Below, piece after piece: positions 26,477 to 36,053 of a DNA stretch of 64,000 nt (position 1 is the stretch's first letter; each line of letters begins with the position of its first letter). The notes under the pieces were generated by a model that saw only the letters and a list, made by a program, of their open reading frames with translations, had not been told where the DNA came from and did not search any database. The DNA comes from JADCRZ01 sp037718865. GTDB taxonomy: Bacteria > Bacteroidota > Bacteroidia > Chitinophagales > Chitinophagaceae. Both the position numbers and the translations under genes were made by a program. The stretch spans positions 62,001-126,000 of the forward strand of contig JBBJMP010000012.1 of assembly GCA_037718865.1 (NCBI GenBank), in the 5' to 3' direction.

Positions 26477-27952
26477 ATGAGTAAAGCAATTACAAGCCGG
26501 CAACAGGACTATGCGCAATGGTATAACGATCTTGTTCTGAAAGGGAGCCTGGCTGACTATTCTGCCGTGAGGGGATGTATGGTGATCAAGCCCTATGGAT
26601 TTGCTTTATGGGAGAATATGCGTGATCAGCTTGATAAAATGTTCAAAGACACCGGCCATGTAAATGCTTATTTCCCTTTATTCATACCTAAGAGCTTCCT
26701 GAGTAAGGAAGCCGCGCATGTTGAAGGCTTTGCCAAGGAATGCGCTGTAGTTACACATTACCGGTTAATGAACAATCCGGATGGCAGTGGTATCATCGTG
26801 GACCCCGAGGCCAAACTGGAAGAAGAATTGATTGTTCGCCCAACAAGTGAAACCATCATCTGGAATACTTACCGGGACTGGATCCAATCTTACCGCGACC
26901 TGCCTGTACTGATCAATCAGTGGGCAAACGTGGTCCGGTGGGAGATGCGTACCCGTTTGTTTCTTCGGACAGCAGAGTTTTTATGGCAGGAGGGGCATAC
27001 TGCTCATGCCACTGCCCGGGAGGCGATAGCAGAAACGGAACAGATGCTGGAGATCTACGCAGATTTTGTGGAAAACTGGATGGCACTTCCTGTAATCAAG
27101 GGACTAAAATCCGAGAGCGAACGATTTGCGGGCGCTGTTAATACTTACTGCATTGAGGCTTTGATGCAGGATGGCAAGGCTTTACAGGCAGGGACTTCTC
27201 ATTTCCTCGGTCAGAATTTTGCCCGGGCTTTTGACGTTAAATTTTCAGACAAGGACAATAAGCTGGATTATGTTTGGGCTACCAGCTGGGGAGTGAGCAC
27301 CCGCCTGATCGGTGCATTAGTGATGGCACATAGCGACGATGAGGGCTTGATCTTACCCCCCCGTATTGCTCCTTTGCAGGTAGTGATTGTTCCGATTTAT
27401 AAAGGGCCGGAACAAAAAGCCCTGATTGATGTAAAGGCGGTTGAATTCGTACAGGAATTCAAAAAAGCCGGCATACGGATCAAATACGACGACAGCGACA
27501 ATGCAAGGCCAGGTTGGAAATTTGCGGAGTATGAGATGAAAGGTGTTCCCGTTCGCATCGCATTAGGGCTGCGTGATATAGAAAACCAGCAAGCTGAAGT
27601 AGCCCGCCGCGATACCCGTGAAAAGATAAGCTTACCGTTTGAGGGCCTGAGCGAGAAAATCGGTCAGTTGCTGGAAGAGATCCAGCAGAGCATGTTTGAT
27701 AAGGCCAGAATATATCGTGATGCCCATATTATCAAGGCAGACAGCTGGGAATACTTTGAAGAAATCCTGGATGGTGACGGTGGTTTTGTATCTGCTCACT
27801 GGGATGGCACTGCTGAAACCGAAGCAACAATCAAGGAAAAGACCAAGGCTACGATCAGGTGCATTCCATTAAATAACGACCAGGAAGAAGGCCAATGCAT
27901 ACTGACCGGCAAGCCCAGTACCCAGAGAGTATTATTTGCAAGGGCTTACTGA
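26477..27952 (+). CDS. proS: Prolyl-tRNA synthetase, short (archaeal/eukaryotic-type)
   Basis: 491 residues; charges tRNA-Pro. Class II motifs are seen: motif 2 in NQWANVVRWEMRTRLFLRTAEFLWQEGHTAH near residue 140, and motif 3 in the TSWGVSTRLIGALVMAHSDDEGLILPP stretch near 275. There is no INS editing insertion between motifs 2 and 3, and a C-terminal zinc-type extension follows the anticodon-binding domain. This is the short type rather than the 570-residue E. coli type. Confidence 0.95.
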   Translation: MSKAITSRQQDYAQWYNDLVLKGSLADYSAVRGCMVIKPYGFALWENMRDQLDKMFKDTGHVNAYFPLFIPKSFLSKEAAHVEGFAKECAVVTHYRLMNNPDGSGIIVDPEAKLEEELIVRPTSETIIWNTYRDWIQSYRDLPVLINQWANVVRWEMRTRLFLRTAEFLWQEGHTAHATAREAIAETEQMLEIYADFVENWMALPVIKGLKSESERFAGAVNTYCIEALMQDGKALQAGTSHFLGQNFARAFDVKFSDKDNKLDYVWATSWGVSTRLIGALVMAHSDDEGLILPPRIAPLQVVIVPIYKGPEQKALIDVKAVEFVQEFKKAGIRIKYDDSDNARPGWKFAEYEMKGVPVRIALGLRDIENQQAEVARRDTREKISLPFEGLSEKIGQLLEEIQQSMFDKARIYRDAHIIKADSWEYFEEILDGDGGFVSAHWDGTAETEATIKEKTKATIRCIPLNNDQEEGQCILTGKPSTQRVLFARAY

Positions 27953-28032
27953 ATATACCCGCATGCCATAGGACTTAACAAGCGATCGGACCAAACCTTG
28001 ACTATTAATTAGGATAAACGTCATTCGGAGCC

Positions 28033-28380
28033 ATGTTTATATTAGCAATATTTACTGATTTCGTTTACTGGCTCGAAGCGAACATGCTCTCCTGCCCTTC
28101 TAAAAAATATTTGTATATAGAGTGCCCTGGCTGTGGTTTGCAGCGGAGCTTTCTTGCCCTTTTAAAAGGAGATTTGATGAATAGTTTCTTGCTGTATCCG
28201 GCTACGATTCCCATTCTGGCCATGATCGGCTTTACGGCTTTGCATCTGAAGTGTAAATTTAAGACAGGAGCTACTATTATTCTTTATTTGCAAATGAGTA
28301 TAGCAATTATAATGGCGGTATTTTATATTTACAAAATTTTAAACCATCAAATAGCTGATTATGGAAAACCCTACGCCTAA
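28033..28380 (+). CDS. DUF2752 small membrane protein
   Basis: 115 residues, several hydrophobic segments. The motif ECPGCGLQRSFLALLKGD near residue 35, with two close cysteines and LxR, is the hallmark of DUF2752 proteins of unknown function. The next gene overlaps by 20 bases on the same strand, indicating translational coupling. Confidence 0.78.
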   Translation: MFILAIFTDFVYWLEANMLSCPSKKYLYIECPGCGLQRSFLALLKGDLMNSFLLYPATIPILAMIGFTALHLKCKFKTGATIILYLQMSIAIIMAVFYIYKILNHQIADYGKPYA

Positions 28381-28729
28381 TCCCGGACAGCAATATGACA
28401 GTTATGCGCAAATGCCCCTTCCGAATGCTACAGCAGTGCTGGTGTTGGGAATTGTGTCCATTTTCGGATGTTGTTGTTATGGGATCCTGGGGATATGTGG
28501 AGTTATTGCGCTGGTTTTATATGAGAAAGATAGAAAATTATATGCAGCGAATCCTACGGCGTATACGCCAGGCTCCTATAGTAATTTAAAAACGGGGCGT
28601 ATCTGTGCAATCATCGGGATAGTACTTTCGGCGCTTTCCATAATTTCAATCATAGTGTCTTTAATCATTTTTGGAACGCAGGTATTGACAAATCCTGAAG
28701 AGTTTCTCAGGCGGATGCAGGACCGTTAG
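28361..28729 (+). CDS. DUF4190-like membrane protein with CCC motif
   Basis: 122 residues. Two hydrophobic segments (about 24-52 and 85-110). The first includes FGCCCYGILGICGVIAL, the triple-cysteine signature of this small family in Bacteroidota. An N-terminal Pro/Gln-rich tail precedes it. Overlaps the end of the DUF2752 gene by 20 bases. Function unknown; inner membrane by hydropathy. Confidence 0.72.
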   Translation: MENPTPNPGQQYDSYAQMPLPNATAVLVLGIVSIFGCCCYGILGICGVIALVLYEKDRKLYAANPTAYTPGSYSNLKTGRICAIIGIVLSALSIISIIVSLIIFGTQVLTNPEEFLRRMQDR

Positions 28730-28807
28730 TTAAAGAATACTTTCTTCAAAAACCTGGCTTACATCCTATGATAACAGCTGCTACCGGGTATCAAGAAATC
28801 CGGTCAG

Positions 28808-29515
28808 TCATTCTTTTGATGTTATGTAATTATAATCGGAGAGCAGTATCCGTAAAAAGTTTACCGGCTCCATGTTTGTTTGAATTTGCAAGGTTTCTTT
28901 GATCTTTTCTGCAGCCTGAAGCGCCAGCATGGAATTGCCTGTTTTGTTAACGACCATGATTACTTCTTTGATCAGTTGCATGTCTTTGTCTGCAAGAGTA
29001 GCCACATCAGGGAATGAAACGGCGTAATCAGGGTGGTGGGTTGGTACATAAATGGTTTGCTGGAAGGCAACACGTACGGTTGTCTTTATTAATGTGGTGC
29101 CGGCTACCATATCACCCAGTCGTTGTTTTTTCTCACTTACCGCTATGCTGATAAAAGCGACCGAGCCAATCGTTACGGCAATATCAACGAGCCGCATAAG
29201 CCAACGTATCAGGTATTGTCCCAGAGTGGGCTGATTGCCGTCAAGGCTGATGACCTTTATATTCATTACCCTCTTTCCTATACTTTGTCCGTTCATGAAT
29301 ACTTCCATGGTCAGGTCATAAAAAAAAATTGGTATAGTGATGAAGGTCATCATCCCTCCCAAAATACCGCTGCTCATAAATATCGTCAACATGATAAACA
29401 GATAAGCGCCCAGTATCAACCAGTCAATTATCCATCCGACAATGCGTTCGCCAAGGCCGGCCAGGTCATATTCGAGCTCGATATTCTGAGTAGTGGATAT
29501 TTTAACAGTGTTCAT
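28808..29515 (-). CDS. RDD-family membrane protein
   Basis: 235 residues from ATG 29515. The RDD domain (about residues 8-150) has an early Gly-x-Arg (LGERIVGWIIDWLI), two to three transmembrane segments and the GQSIGKRVMNIKVI block. RDD proteins are suspected transporters or channel-like components. Divergent from the SpoIIM/MoxR cluster that starts at 29733; from general knowledge RDD and SpoIIM genes are often divergent or adjacent in such clusters, so it probably belongs to the same system. Confidence 0.83.
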   Translation of the reverse strand: MNTVKISTTQNIELEYDLAGLGERIVGWIIDWLILGAYLFIMLTIFMSSGILGGMMTFITIPIFFYDLTMEVFMNGQSIGKRVMNIKVISLDGNQPTLGQYLIRWLMRLVDIAVTIGSVAFISIAVSEKKQRLGDMVAGTTLIKTTVRVAFQQTIYVPTHHPDYAVSFPDVATLADKDMQLIKEVIMVVNKTGNSMLALQAAEKIKETLQIQTNMEPVNFLRILLSDYNYITSKE

Positions 29516-29732
29516 TAATTGGAAGGCTTTCCGTAATGGCAAACGTACAAAAACAAACCCATCTCAGGAAAAACCCTAGCTCTCCCGTATGCTAACAGGT
29601 AGGGAAACTATGGTGATCTACTGCAGTTTTGAGTAGGCCGGGGGTGGGATTTGTGCTAACTTGAAAAGTTTAACTATATGAATAAATTTTTCTACTATCT
29701 TACTGTATAAACCAATGAAGCTGTCATAATCC

Positions 29733-30761
29733 ATGAGAGAAGCGCAATTTTTAAAACAAAATGCTGAAAAGTGGAAGCAATATGAGCAAGACGTGCATAA
29801 ATCGACTGATCCTGATTTATTTGCAGACCGTTTTGCAGAAATTACCGATGACCTTTCTTATTCAAAAACATTTTATGCCGATAGCAATATAACCAGGTAT
29901 TTAAATGGGCTTGCTTCACTGTTTCACCAAAAAATATATAAAAATAAAAAGGAGAAATCGGGACGGATTTGGAACTTCTGGCAATTCGAATTGCCTTACC
30001 TGTTTAGGCAGTATCACCGGCACTTGCTATATTCATTTCTATTTTTTGCCGTATTCACTTTTCTGGGCGTTATATCAGCTAAATACGATGATTCTTTTCT
30101 TCGCCTGATACTTGGCGACGGATATGTAAACATGACAAATGAAAACATTGAAAAAGGCGACCCTTTTGGCGTTTATAAACAGCAGGGGCAGGTGTTCATG
30201 TTTTTACAGATAGCATTCAACAACATTCGTGTCGCTTTTATTGCGTTTGCGCTTGGCACCTTCTTTTCCCTGGGAACGGTATTACTGCTCATGCACAACG
30301 GGTTAATGCTGGGGTCTTTTGAATATTATTTTTTTGCAAAGGGATTAGGCTTGCAATCGATCCTGGTAGTTTTCATTCATGGCACTTTGGAAATTTCTGC
30401 GATTGTGATAGCAGGTTGTTCGGGTTTAGTACTCGGAAACAGCATTTTGTTTCCCAAAACCTTTAGCCGCTGGGAGTCTGTTGCAAGAGGTGGAAGGAAT
30501 GGGGTGAAAATTGTATTTGGACTGGTACCCATATTTCTGGCAGCTGCCTTCCTGGAAAGCTTCGTTACAAGGTATACGGCCATGCCGATGTGGATGAGCG
30601 GAAGCATACTTTTGCTTTCACTGGCTTTTATCATCTGGTATTTTGTTATCTATCCTATACAATTGAATAACCGTATTAAAATGTCTGGCATGGATGGGGC
30701 TGTTACGGATGATCAAAACTTCAGAATATGGCTGAACAAAAAATTGAACTTAGAAAAATAA
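29733..30761 (+). CDS. SpoIIM-family integral membrane protein
   Basis: 342 residues. A soluble N-terminal part (1-100) precedes about six transmembrane segments. The SpoIIM signature is seen in FLQIAFNNIRVAFIAFALG near 165 and FIHGTLEISAIVIAGCSGL near 215. First gene of the plus-strand cluster; the next gene overlaps it by 34 bases. The family is named for a sporulation protein that localises peptidoglycan hydrolases, but no sporulation is implied here. Confidence 0.85.
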   Translation: MREAQFLKQNAEKWKQYEQDVHKSTDPDLFADRFAEITDDLSYSKTFYADSNITRYLNGLASLFHQKIYKNKKEKSGRIWNFWQFELPYLFRQYHRHLLYSFLFFAVFTFLGVISAKYDDSFLRLILGDGYVNMTNENIEKGDPFGVYKQQGQVFMFLQIAFNNIRVAFIAFALGTFFSLGTVLLLMHNGLMLGSFEYYFFAKGLGLQSILVVFIHGTLEISAIVIAGCSGLVLGNSILFPKTFSRWESVARGGRNGVKIVFGLVPIFLAAAFLESFVTRYTAMPMWMSGSILLLSLAFIIWYFVIYPIQLNNRIKMSGMDGAVTDDQNFRIWLNKKLNLEK

Positions 30762-31612
30762 GGGACTTTGGCGAAAACCTCAATGATACCCTGCTTTTTA
30801 TCAGGCAGAATTTTAAGCCATTGGTAAAATCGTTTTTTGCCATCTGTGCAGTATTTATGGTTGCCAAAGCGATCCTCAGCGGATTAAATCAATTTGAAAC
30901 CTTTAACTCATTTAGCCAGATATTTAAGGAAAGAATGACTAAAGTACCGTCAACAAGCGTAATGGTTGTTATTAAACCCATATTAACGCTTTTGTTTGTA
31001 TTGATAACGATGGTTTCCATGCAGGTAGCACTTGGTGCTTATATAAAGTACTATGCACTTCATGACGGTTTGAAACCGGGGATTGAAGAGGTTTGGAGCA
31101 TCTTTAAAAAATATTTTTTCAAAATATTGCTTTACAGCGTGCCATTGGGGTTGTACCTGATAATCGGCTTTGCACTTTGCATTTTCCCGGGTATTTATTT
31201 ATGGGTTGTTTTCATGCCCTTCCCACTGATCGTTATGATCGAGGAAACACAATTTGCCGACTCGTGGAGGCGGTGTTTTGAACTGATCAGGGAAAACTTT
31301 TGGATTTCACTGGGCATTTACCTGATTGCCTACCTGATTTACAATTTCATCAGCGCCTTTATTGGCCTGGGTGTCGGCGCTATTATGGGGATCGGCGCCT
31401 ACTTGACAACAGACGACCTGGCAACCACAGCGGCCATCATTACTTCTTTTCTGGAGACATTTTCATACTGCTTCTACATCATTTTCTTTATATGCATATC
31501 ATTTCACTATTTTACCCTAGTTGAAATAAAAGAAGGTACCGGCATGTTGAGGCGGATAAACAGTATAGGTACAGACAGCAACAACGTAACTAACAGTGAA
31601 GAACAATATTAG
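30728..31612 (+). CDS. Polytopic membrane protein of the MoxR cluster
   Basis: 294 residues with about five to six hydrophobic segments and a CIFPGIYLWVVFMPFPLIVMIE-type core resembling glycerophosphoryl diester phosphodiesterase membrane-domain or DUF975-like proteins. Starts inside the end of the SpoIIM gene (34-base overlap), so it is translationally coupled. Function unknown; part of the conserved neighbourhood. Confidence 0.7.
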   Translation: MAEQKIELRKIRDFGENLNDTLLFIRQNFKPLVKSFFAICAVFMVAKAILSGLNQFETFNSFSQIFKERMTKVPSTSVMVVIKPILTLLFVLITMVSMQVALGAYIKYYALHDGLKPGIEEVWSIFKKYFFKILLYSVPLGLYLIIGFALCIFPGIYLWVVFMPFPLIVMIEETQFADSWRRCFELIRENFWISLGIYLIAYLIYNFISAFIGLGVGAIMGIGAYLTTDDLATTAAIITSFLETFSYCFYIIFFICISFHYFTLVEIKEGTGMLRRINSIGTDSNNVTNSEEQY

Positions 31613-31616
31613 CCAT

Positions 31617-32321
31617 ATGCGTATTTGCCTTTTCCTTATCTGTTTAACCTGCTTGCAACAGTTGGTTTTCGCCCAGGGTAGAATCAATTACGATACGGCT
31701 CGCTTCACGGAACGACGCTTTTCTGCTGTGCAAATGGATAGATATCGGTCTGATCCTGACTTTAGATACGACCTCATTCAGGAACCACCTCATTCAGTTT
31801 GGGATCGCTTTTGGGTTTGGTTTTGGAAAAAACTTGGCGAGATACTTAAAATCAGGAACGGAACGAGAATACTTAATGCCACCTTCATCTTAGTGGCCAT
31901 TGCGATATTACTGTTCTTTATCTTTAAAATCAGCGGCATGAACAATATCGGTTTGTTCGCAAAGAAAAATACCGGGGAAGGTCTTAGCCACTCTGTATTG
32001 GACGATGATGTCCACACCATCAATTTCGACATTGCCATTCAACAAGCAATCGAAGGCGGAAATTACCGGTTTGCCATTCGCTTGTTATACCTGCAGTCGT
32101 TGAAGAACCTTACAGACAGGCAACTGATCAACTGGCAGATCAACAAAACTAACTTTGCCTATGTAAGCGAACTCAATGGCAAGGCCTGTCAGCAACCGTT
32201 TAACGAACTTACATCTCAATTTGAAATGAATTGGTATGGAGAAAGGCCCCTCGAGGCACAGGAATTTGGCCGTGTAAAGGATCAGTTTGACTTATTTAAC
32301 CGCCAATTGCCAACGCTGTGA
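31617..32321 (+). CDS. DUF4129-domain membrane protein
   Basis: 234 residues from the ATG at 31617, which opens the signal peptide (CLQQLVFAQG); a GTG at 31596 inside the preceding gene is an alternative start. One transmembrane segment near residues 85-107, then a cytoplasmic helical DUF4129 domain with the YRFAIRLLYLQSLKNL segment near 150. DUF4129 proteins are standard members of MoxR/DUF58 clusters. The following gene begins at a 4-base overlap. Confidence 0.82.
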   Translation: MRICLFLICLTCLQQLVFAQGRINYDTARFTERRFSAVQMDRYRSDPDFRYDLIQEPPHSVWDRFWVWFWKKLGEILKIRNGTRILNATFILVAIAILLFFIFKISGMNNIGLFAKKNTGEGLSHSVLDDDVHTINFDIAIQQAIEGGNYRFAIRLLYLQSLKNLTDRQLINWQINKTNFAYVSELNGKACQQPFNELTSQFEMNWYGERPLEAQEFGRVKDQFDLFNRQLPTL

Positions 32322-33502
32322 AAGGTTATAAACGATTCATTTTTGCATTTTTGGCAATGCTTGCGCTGTACATTGTGGCAGAAGTGAAACGGCCAAGGCC
32401 CCTGGACTGGACTGTGAGCCTTTCAAAAGAGGACAAAAATCCCTACGGAGGGTATATCATTTACCGTCAGTTAAAAGACCTTTTCCCAATTGCCAGCATA
32501 CAATCTTACCGCACGCCAGTATATAACCAGGTAAACAATGCTAACACAAATAATGCAGCTTATATTTTAATCGATGCACAGCTGCTTATGTCAGAACAAG
32601 ATGTGGCCGAATTGCTCAATTATACCCGTTCCGGAAACTACGCTTTCCTTTCTGCTTTTCAATTCAGCAAAACCCTGATGGACACGCTCCATTTTTCGAC
32701 CATGCATCGTTTTGACCTGGTCAGCAAGGATTCTGTTACCATCAATTTCAAGAATCCCCATGTTCAAAGCCCGGAAAATTATGGGTTTAAACGCATGACA
32801 CTGGAAGGATACATAAGCAAATTTGACACGGCAAATGTGCTGGTTCTGGGAAATAATCAGTTTAATGATGCGAACTTTATTAAGTTGCCTTATGGAAAGG
32901 GGGCATTCTTTATTCATGTATTGCCACTATGTTTCAGCAATTATTTTATGATGACACGAAACAACGCAGAGTACCCGGCTAAAGCACTAAGCTATCTTCC
33001 TCGGAACATCAATAAAGTACTCTGGGACGAATATTATAAATTGGGCCAGGGCGGGTCGCAGAACCCCTTGCGTTTCATCTTAACTAATCGCTTTTTGCGA
33101 TGGGCTTTCTGGATCGGTTTAACAACCATGGTTCTTTTTATATTGTTCGAGATGAAGCGCAGGCAGCGTATCATCCCGCTTATTGAACCATTGCGGAACA
33201 GTACCCTTGATTTTGTGTGCACTGTCGGCAATGTCTACTATAACCAGCGGAATAATAAAAACATTTGCCTGAAGAAAGTCAGCTATTTGATGGAGTTTAT
33301 CCGGTCTCATTTTCATTTGTCCACATCTACTCTCAACGACGAGTTTGTTGAGGCTTTGTCTAAAAAATCGGATCTCACGCCAGCGGACGCGAATAAGCTG
33401 ATAGATTTGATCCTGCAGGTTCAGCATGATGAAGCGGTAAGCGACGAAACGGTGTTGGAATTAAATAAACAAGTGGATCAATTTTATAAGCGGGTGCAAT
33501 GA
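32318..33502 (+). CDS. DUF4350-domain protein
   Basis: 394 residues from a GTG whose bases overlap the stop of the DUF4129 gene (GTGA). N-terminal transmembrane segment, a periplasmic DUF4350 region (about 45-245; NPYGGYIIYRQLKDLFP near its start) and a second transmembrane segment near 250-270, then a cytoplasmic tail. Known as a companion of MoxR-DUF58 systems; biochemical role unproven. Confidence 0.78.
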   Translation: MKGYKRFIFAFLAMLALYIVAEVKRPRPLDWTVSLSKEDKNPYGGYIIYRQLKDLFPIASIQSYRTPVYNQVNNANTNNAAYILIDAQLLMSEQDVAELLNYTRSGNYAFLSAFQFSKTLMDTLHFSTMHRFDLVSKDSVTINFKNPHVQSPENYGFKRMTLEGYISKFDTANVLVLGNNQFNDANFIKLPYGKGAFFIHVLPLCFSNYFMMTRNNAEYPAKALSYLPRNINKVLWDEYYKLGQGGSQNPLRFILTNRFLRWAFWIGLTTMVLFILFEMKRRQRIIPLIEPLRNSTLDFVCTVGNVYYNQRNNKNICLKKVSYLMEFIRSHFHLSTSTLNDEFVEALSKKSDLTPADANKLIDLILQVQHDEAVSDETVLELNKQVDQFYKRVQ

Positions 33503-33545
33503 ACCAGCCGGGTCGCTTCATGTGGCCTGTCTTAAAAGAACAATT

Positions 33546-34532
33546 ATGACAACAACAGATCAGGCATATGGCACTTCCAGGACCGATCTTTCAAGTTTAA
33601 ACGCTGCCATGAATATCGTTAGGCAGGAGATCGGAAAAGTGATCGTGGGCCAGTCAGCCATGATAGACCTTTTGCTGGCGGCCATATTAGCAGACGGGCA
33701 TGTATTGATAGAAGGCGTTCCCGGAGTAGCCAAAACACTTACAGCCAAATTGCTGGCCAGATGCATCGACGTTCCGTTTTCGCGAATTCAGTTCACGCCC
33801 GACCTTATGCCAAGTGATGTGCTGGGGACTTCTGTATTCAACCCGCAAAATGCCACCTTTCAATTCAGGCAGGGCCCCATATTCAGTAATATTGTGCTGA
33901 TTGATGAGATCAACCGTTCACCGGCGAAAACCCAGGCTGCACTATTTGAGGTGATGGAAGAAAAGCAGGTAACTTTTGACGGGATCACTTATCCGATGTC
34001 AAAGCCCTTTCTGGTATTAGCTACGCAAAACCCTATCGAACAGGAAGGCACTTACCGGCTTCCTGAGGCTCAGCTTGACCGTTTCCTGTTTAAGATTGAA
34101 GTAAACTATCCAACCATGGAAGAGGAGGTGATGATCCTGCAACATACGCATGAAGGTAAGACCACTCATTTTCATGAGGTGGTGCATAAAGTGCTTTCAG
34201 CTGATGAGATCGAAACATACCGGCTTCAGATCAGCGGCCTTTTTATTGAGCGAAAGGTAATGGAATATATAGCACAGATCATTCATGAAACACGCAACAA
34301 TAAATCGTTATTTCTCGGCGCTTCACCACGGGCATCAGTAGCCGTGTTGAAAACCGCCAAAGCGTTTGCGGCCATGAGGGGAAGGGACTTTGTCACCCCC
34401 GACGATGTCGTTATGGTAGTGCCACCTGTATTACGGCACCGTATTTTGCTAACACCTGAAAAGGAAATGGAAGGACTTAAACCGGATGAGATCATAACCG
34501 GGATTTTAAAAAAAGTTGAAGTGCCGAGATAG
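33546..34532 (+). CDS. MoxR-family AAA+ ATPase
   Basis: 328 residues from ATG 33546. Walker A GVPGVAKT at 57-64, Walker B LIDEINR near 118, sensor-1 ATQNPIEQEGTY near 160 and the AQLDRFLFKI sensor-2 region. MoxR ATPases act as chaperones that mature or insert partner complexes, often via VWA or DUF58 proteins. DUF58 is the next gene. Confidence 0.93.
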   Translation: MTTTDQAYGTSRTDLSSLNAAMNIVRQEIGKVIVGQSAMIDLLLAAILADGHVLIEGVPGVAKTLTAKLLARCIDVPFSRIQFTPDLMPSDVLGTSVFNPQNATFQFRQGPIFSNIVLIDEINRSPAKTQAALFEVMEEKQVTFDGITYPMSKPFLVLATQNPIEQEGTYRLPEAQLDRFLFKIEVNYPTMEEEVMILQHTHEGKTTHFHEVVHKVLSADEIETYRLQISGLFIERKVMEYIAQIIHETRNNKSLFLGASPRASVAVLKTAKAFAAMRGRDFVTPDDVVMVVPPVLRHRILLTPEKEMEGLKPDEIITGILKKVEVPR

Positions 34533-34536
34533 AAGC

Positions 34537-34616
34537 AAATGTGTAAATGTGCGGATGTGCAAGTTGCAGTAAGATTTAGCATCTCACGTCTCACATCTCA
34601 CCTCTCACACCTCACC
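34537..34616 (+). repeat. Word-repeat spacer between MoxR and DUF58 genes
   Basis: First half: AAATGTGTAAATGTGCGGAT and GTGCAAG. Second half: repeated CTCACATCTCAC-type words ending at the DUF58 start codon. The halves are partly complementary (GTGAG versus CTCAC). The ATGTGCGGAT word recurs at 53735 and, with one change, at 15407. An in-frame upstream ATG exists in this spacer but translation from it would read the repeats. Confidence 0.5.
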
Positions 34617-35963
34617 ATGAAAGTATTCTGGAATAATCATATCAGCGACCTGTTTTTCAGCCGCCGCTTATACGCAGCACTAATTGTTTGCGCCCTGCTT
34701 TTCCTTTTGCGGTTTTTCCTGGTATGGCTGGGAGAGATACCATATGTCGCTATCGGAGTGATTCTTGTTACTTTTATTATTGATTACGCCGTTTTGTTTA
34801 TACATAAACGCGGCGTCTTTGCAGCACGGACCTTTGCTGAGCGGTTCAGCAATGGGGATGAAAACCCGGTCAGGATAGACATAGAAAATTTTTACCATTT
34901 CCCCGTGCAACTGGAAATTGTAGATGAGATCCCGCATCAATTTCAACGCAGGGATGTATTATTTGCATTAAGACTTTCTGCCCTCCAATCCAGGGTCATC
35001 GAATATTCTTTGCGGCCGGTAAAACGTGGTGAATACGAGTTTGGAAAAGTCAATTTGTACGCCGAAACACCGATTAGATTGGTAAAACGTCGCTTCCGGT
35101 ATGGAGTAAACGTAACAGTGCCCGTATATCCTTCATATGTACAGATGCGTAAATACCAGCTGTTAGCCATACATAACCGGTTGAGCGAGATCGGAGTAAA
35201 AAAAGTAAGAAGGATAGGCCATAGCCTGGAATACGAACAAATAAAAGAATATGTGCGTGGTGATGATTATAGAACGGTCAATTGGAAAGCAACGGCGCGA
35301 AAGGGCCAGTTGATGGTCAATCATTACACCGATGAAAAAAGCCAGCAGATTTATTGTGTGATAGATAAAAGCCGCGTAATGAAAATGCCCTTTGAAGGAC
35401 TTAGCCTGCTTGATTATGCTATTAATGCGTCGTTGGTACTCACCAACGTGGCATTGCTGAAGCAGGATAAGGCCGGCCTGATTACGTTTTCCGAACGACT
35501 GGGGACTGTACTGACGGCAGATAAAAAAGCGACCCAGATGCAGTCGGTTCTGGAAGTATTATATAACCAGAAATCCCGCTACCTCGAAAGTGATTACGAG
35601 CGATTATATACCTACATACGTGCACATATAACCCAGCGCAGCCTGTTGGTATTATTCACCAATTTTGAATCAATGCAGGGTTTACAAAGGCAACTGCCCT
35701 ATCTTAGAAAAATTGCTCAGCATCATCTGCTGCTGGTGGTGTTTTTCGAAAATACCGAGCTTCGCCAATTAACTGAAAACCCGGCAAATGATATAGAATC
35801 TATTTATATCAAAACGATAGCAGAAAAGTTTTCATTCGAGAAAAAAACTATAGTTAGAGAGCTGCAGAAATATGGGATCATTTCCATCCTTACCGCCCCC
35901 GAGCATTTGACCGTAAATACAGTCAACAAATACCTGGAGCTAAAAGCAAGGCAGGCAATATGA
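34617..35963 (+). CDS. DUF58-domain protein (VWA-like partner of MoxR)
   Basis: 448 residues from ATG 34617. Two transmembrane segments at the N-terminus (about 14-60), a beta-rich domain, then the DUF58 core: EYVRGDDYRTVNWKATARKG near 225 and a von Willebrand A-like fold to the end. Expected to work with the MoxR ATPase at the inner membrane. Last gene of the cluster. Confidence 0.9.
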   Translation: MKVFWNNHISDLFFSRRLYAALIVCALLFLLRFFLVWLGEIPYVAIGVILVTFIIDYAVLFIHKRGVFAARTFAERFSNGDENPVRIDIENFYHFPVQLEIVDEIPHQFQRRDVLFALRLSALQSRVIEYSLRPVKRGEYEFGKVNLYAETPIRLVKRRFRYGVNVTVPVYPSYVQMRKYQLLAIHNRLSEIGVKKVRRIGHSLEYEQIKEYVRGDDYRTVNWKATARKGQLMVNHYTDEKSQQIYCVIDKSRVMKMPFEGLSLLDYAINASLVLTNVALLKQDKAGLITFSERLGTVLTADKKATQMQSVLEVLYNQKSRYLESDYERLYTYIRAHITQRSLLVLFTNFESMQGLQRQLPYLRKIAQHHLLLVVFFENTELRQLTENPANDIESIYIKTIAEKFSFEKKTIVRELQKYGIISILTAPEHLTVNTVNKYLELKARQAI

Positions 35964-35969
35964 ATAATA

Positions 35970-36032
35970 GGTTCAGAGTTCAAAGTTCAGAGTTCAAGGT
36001 TTACTCCGAATTTCAACTTCGAACCCTGAACC
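35970..36032 (+). repeat. Word-repeat hairpin between DUF58 and truB genes
   Basis: GGTTCAGAGTTC, AAAGTTCAGAGTTCAAGG and, inverted, CGAACCCTGAACC at 36020-36032. The outer arms pair as an imperfect stem. The repeated word is GTTCAGAGTTCAAA. Confidence 0.5.
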
Positions 36033-36053
36033 ATAAACGACGAACTTTAAATC

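Noticed and set aside
34537..34616. N-terminal extension of DUF58 through the spacer
   Set aside because: The frame is open upstream to 34539 but encodes only the word repeats; the ATG at 34617 opens the membrane segment.
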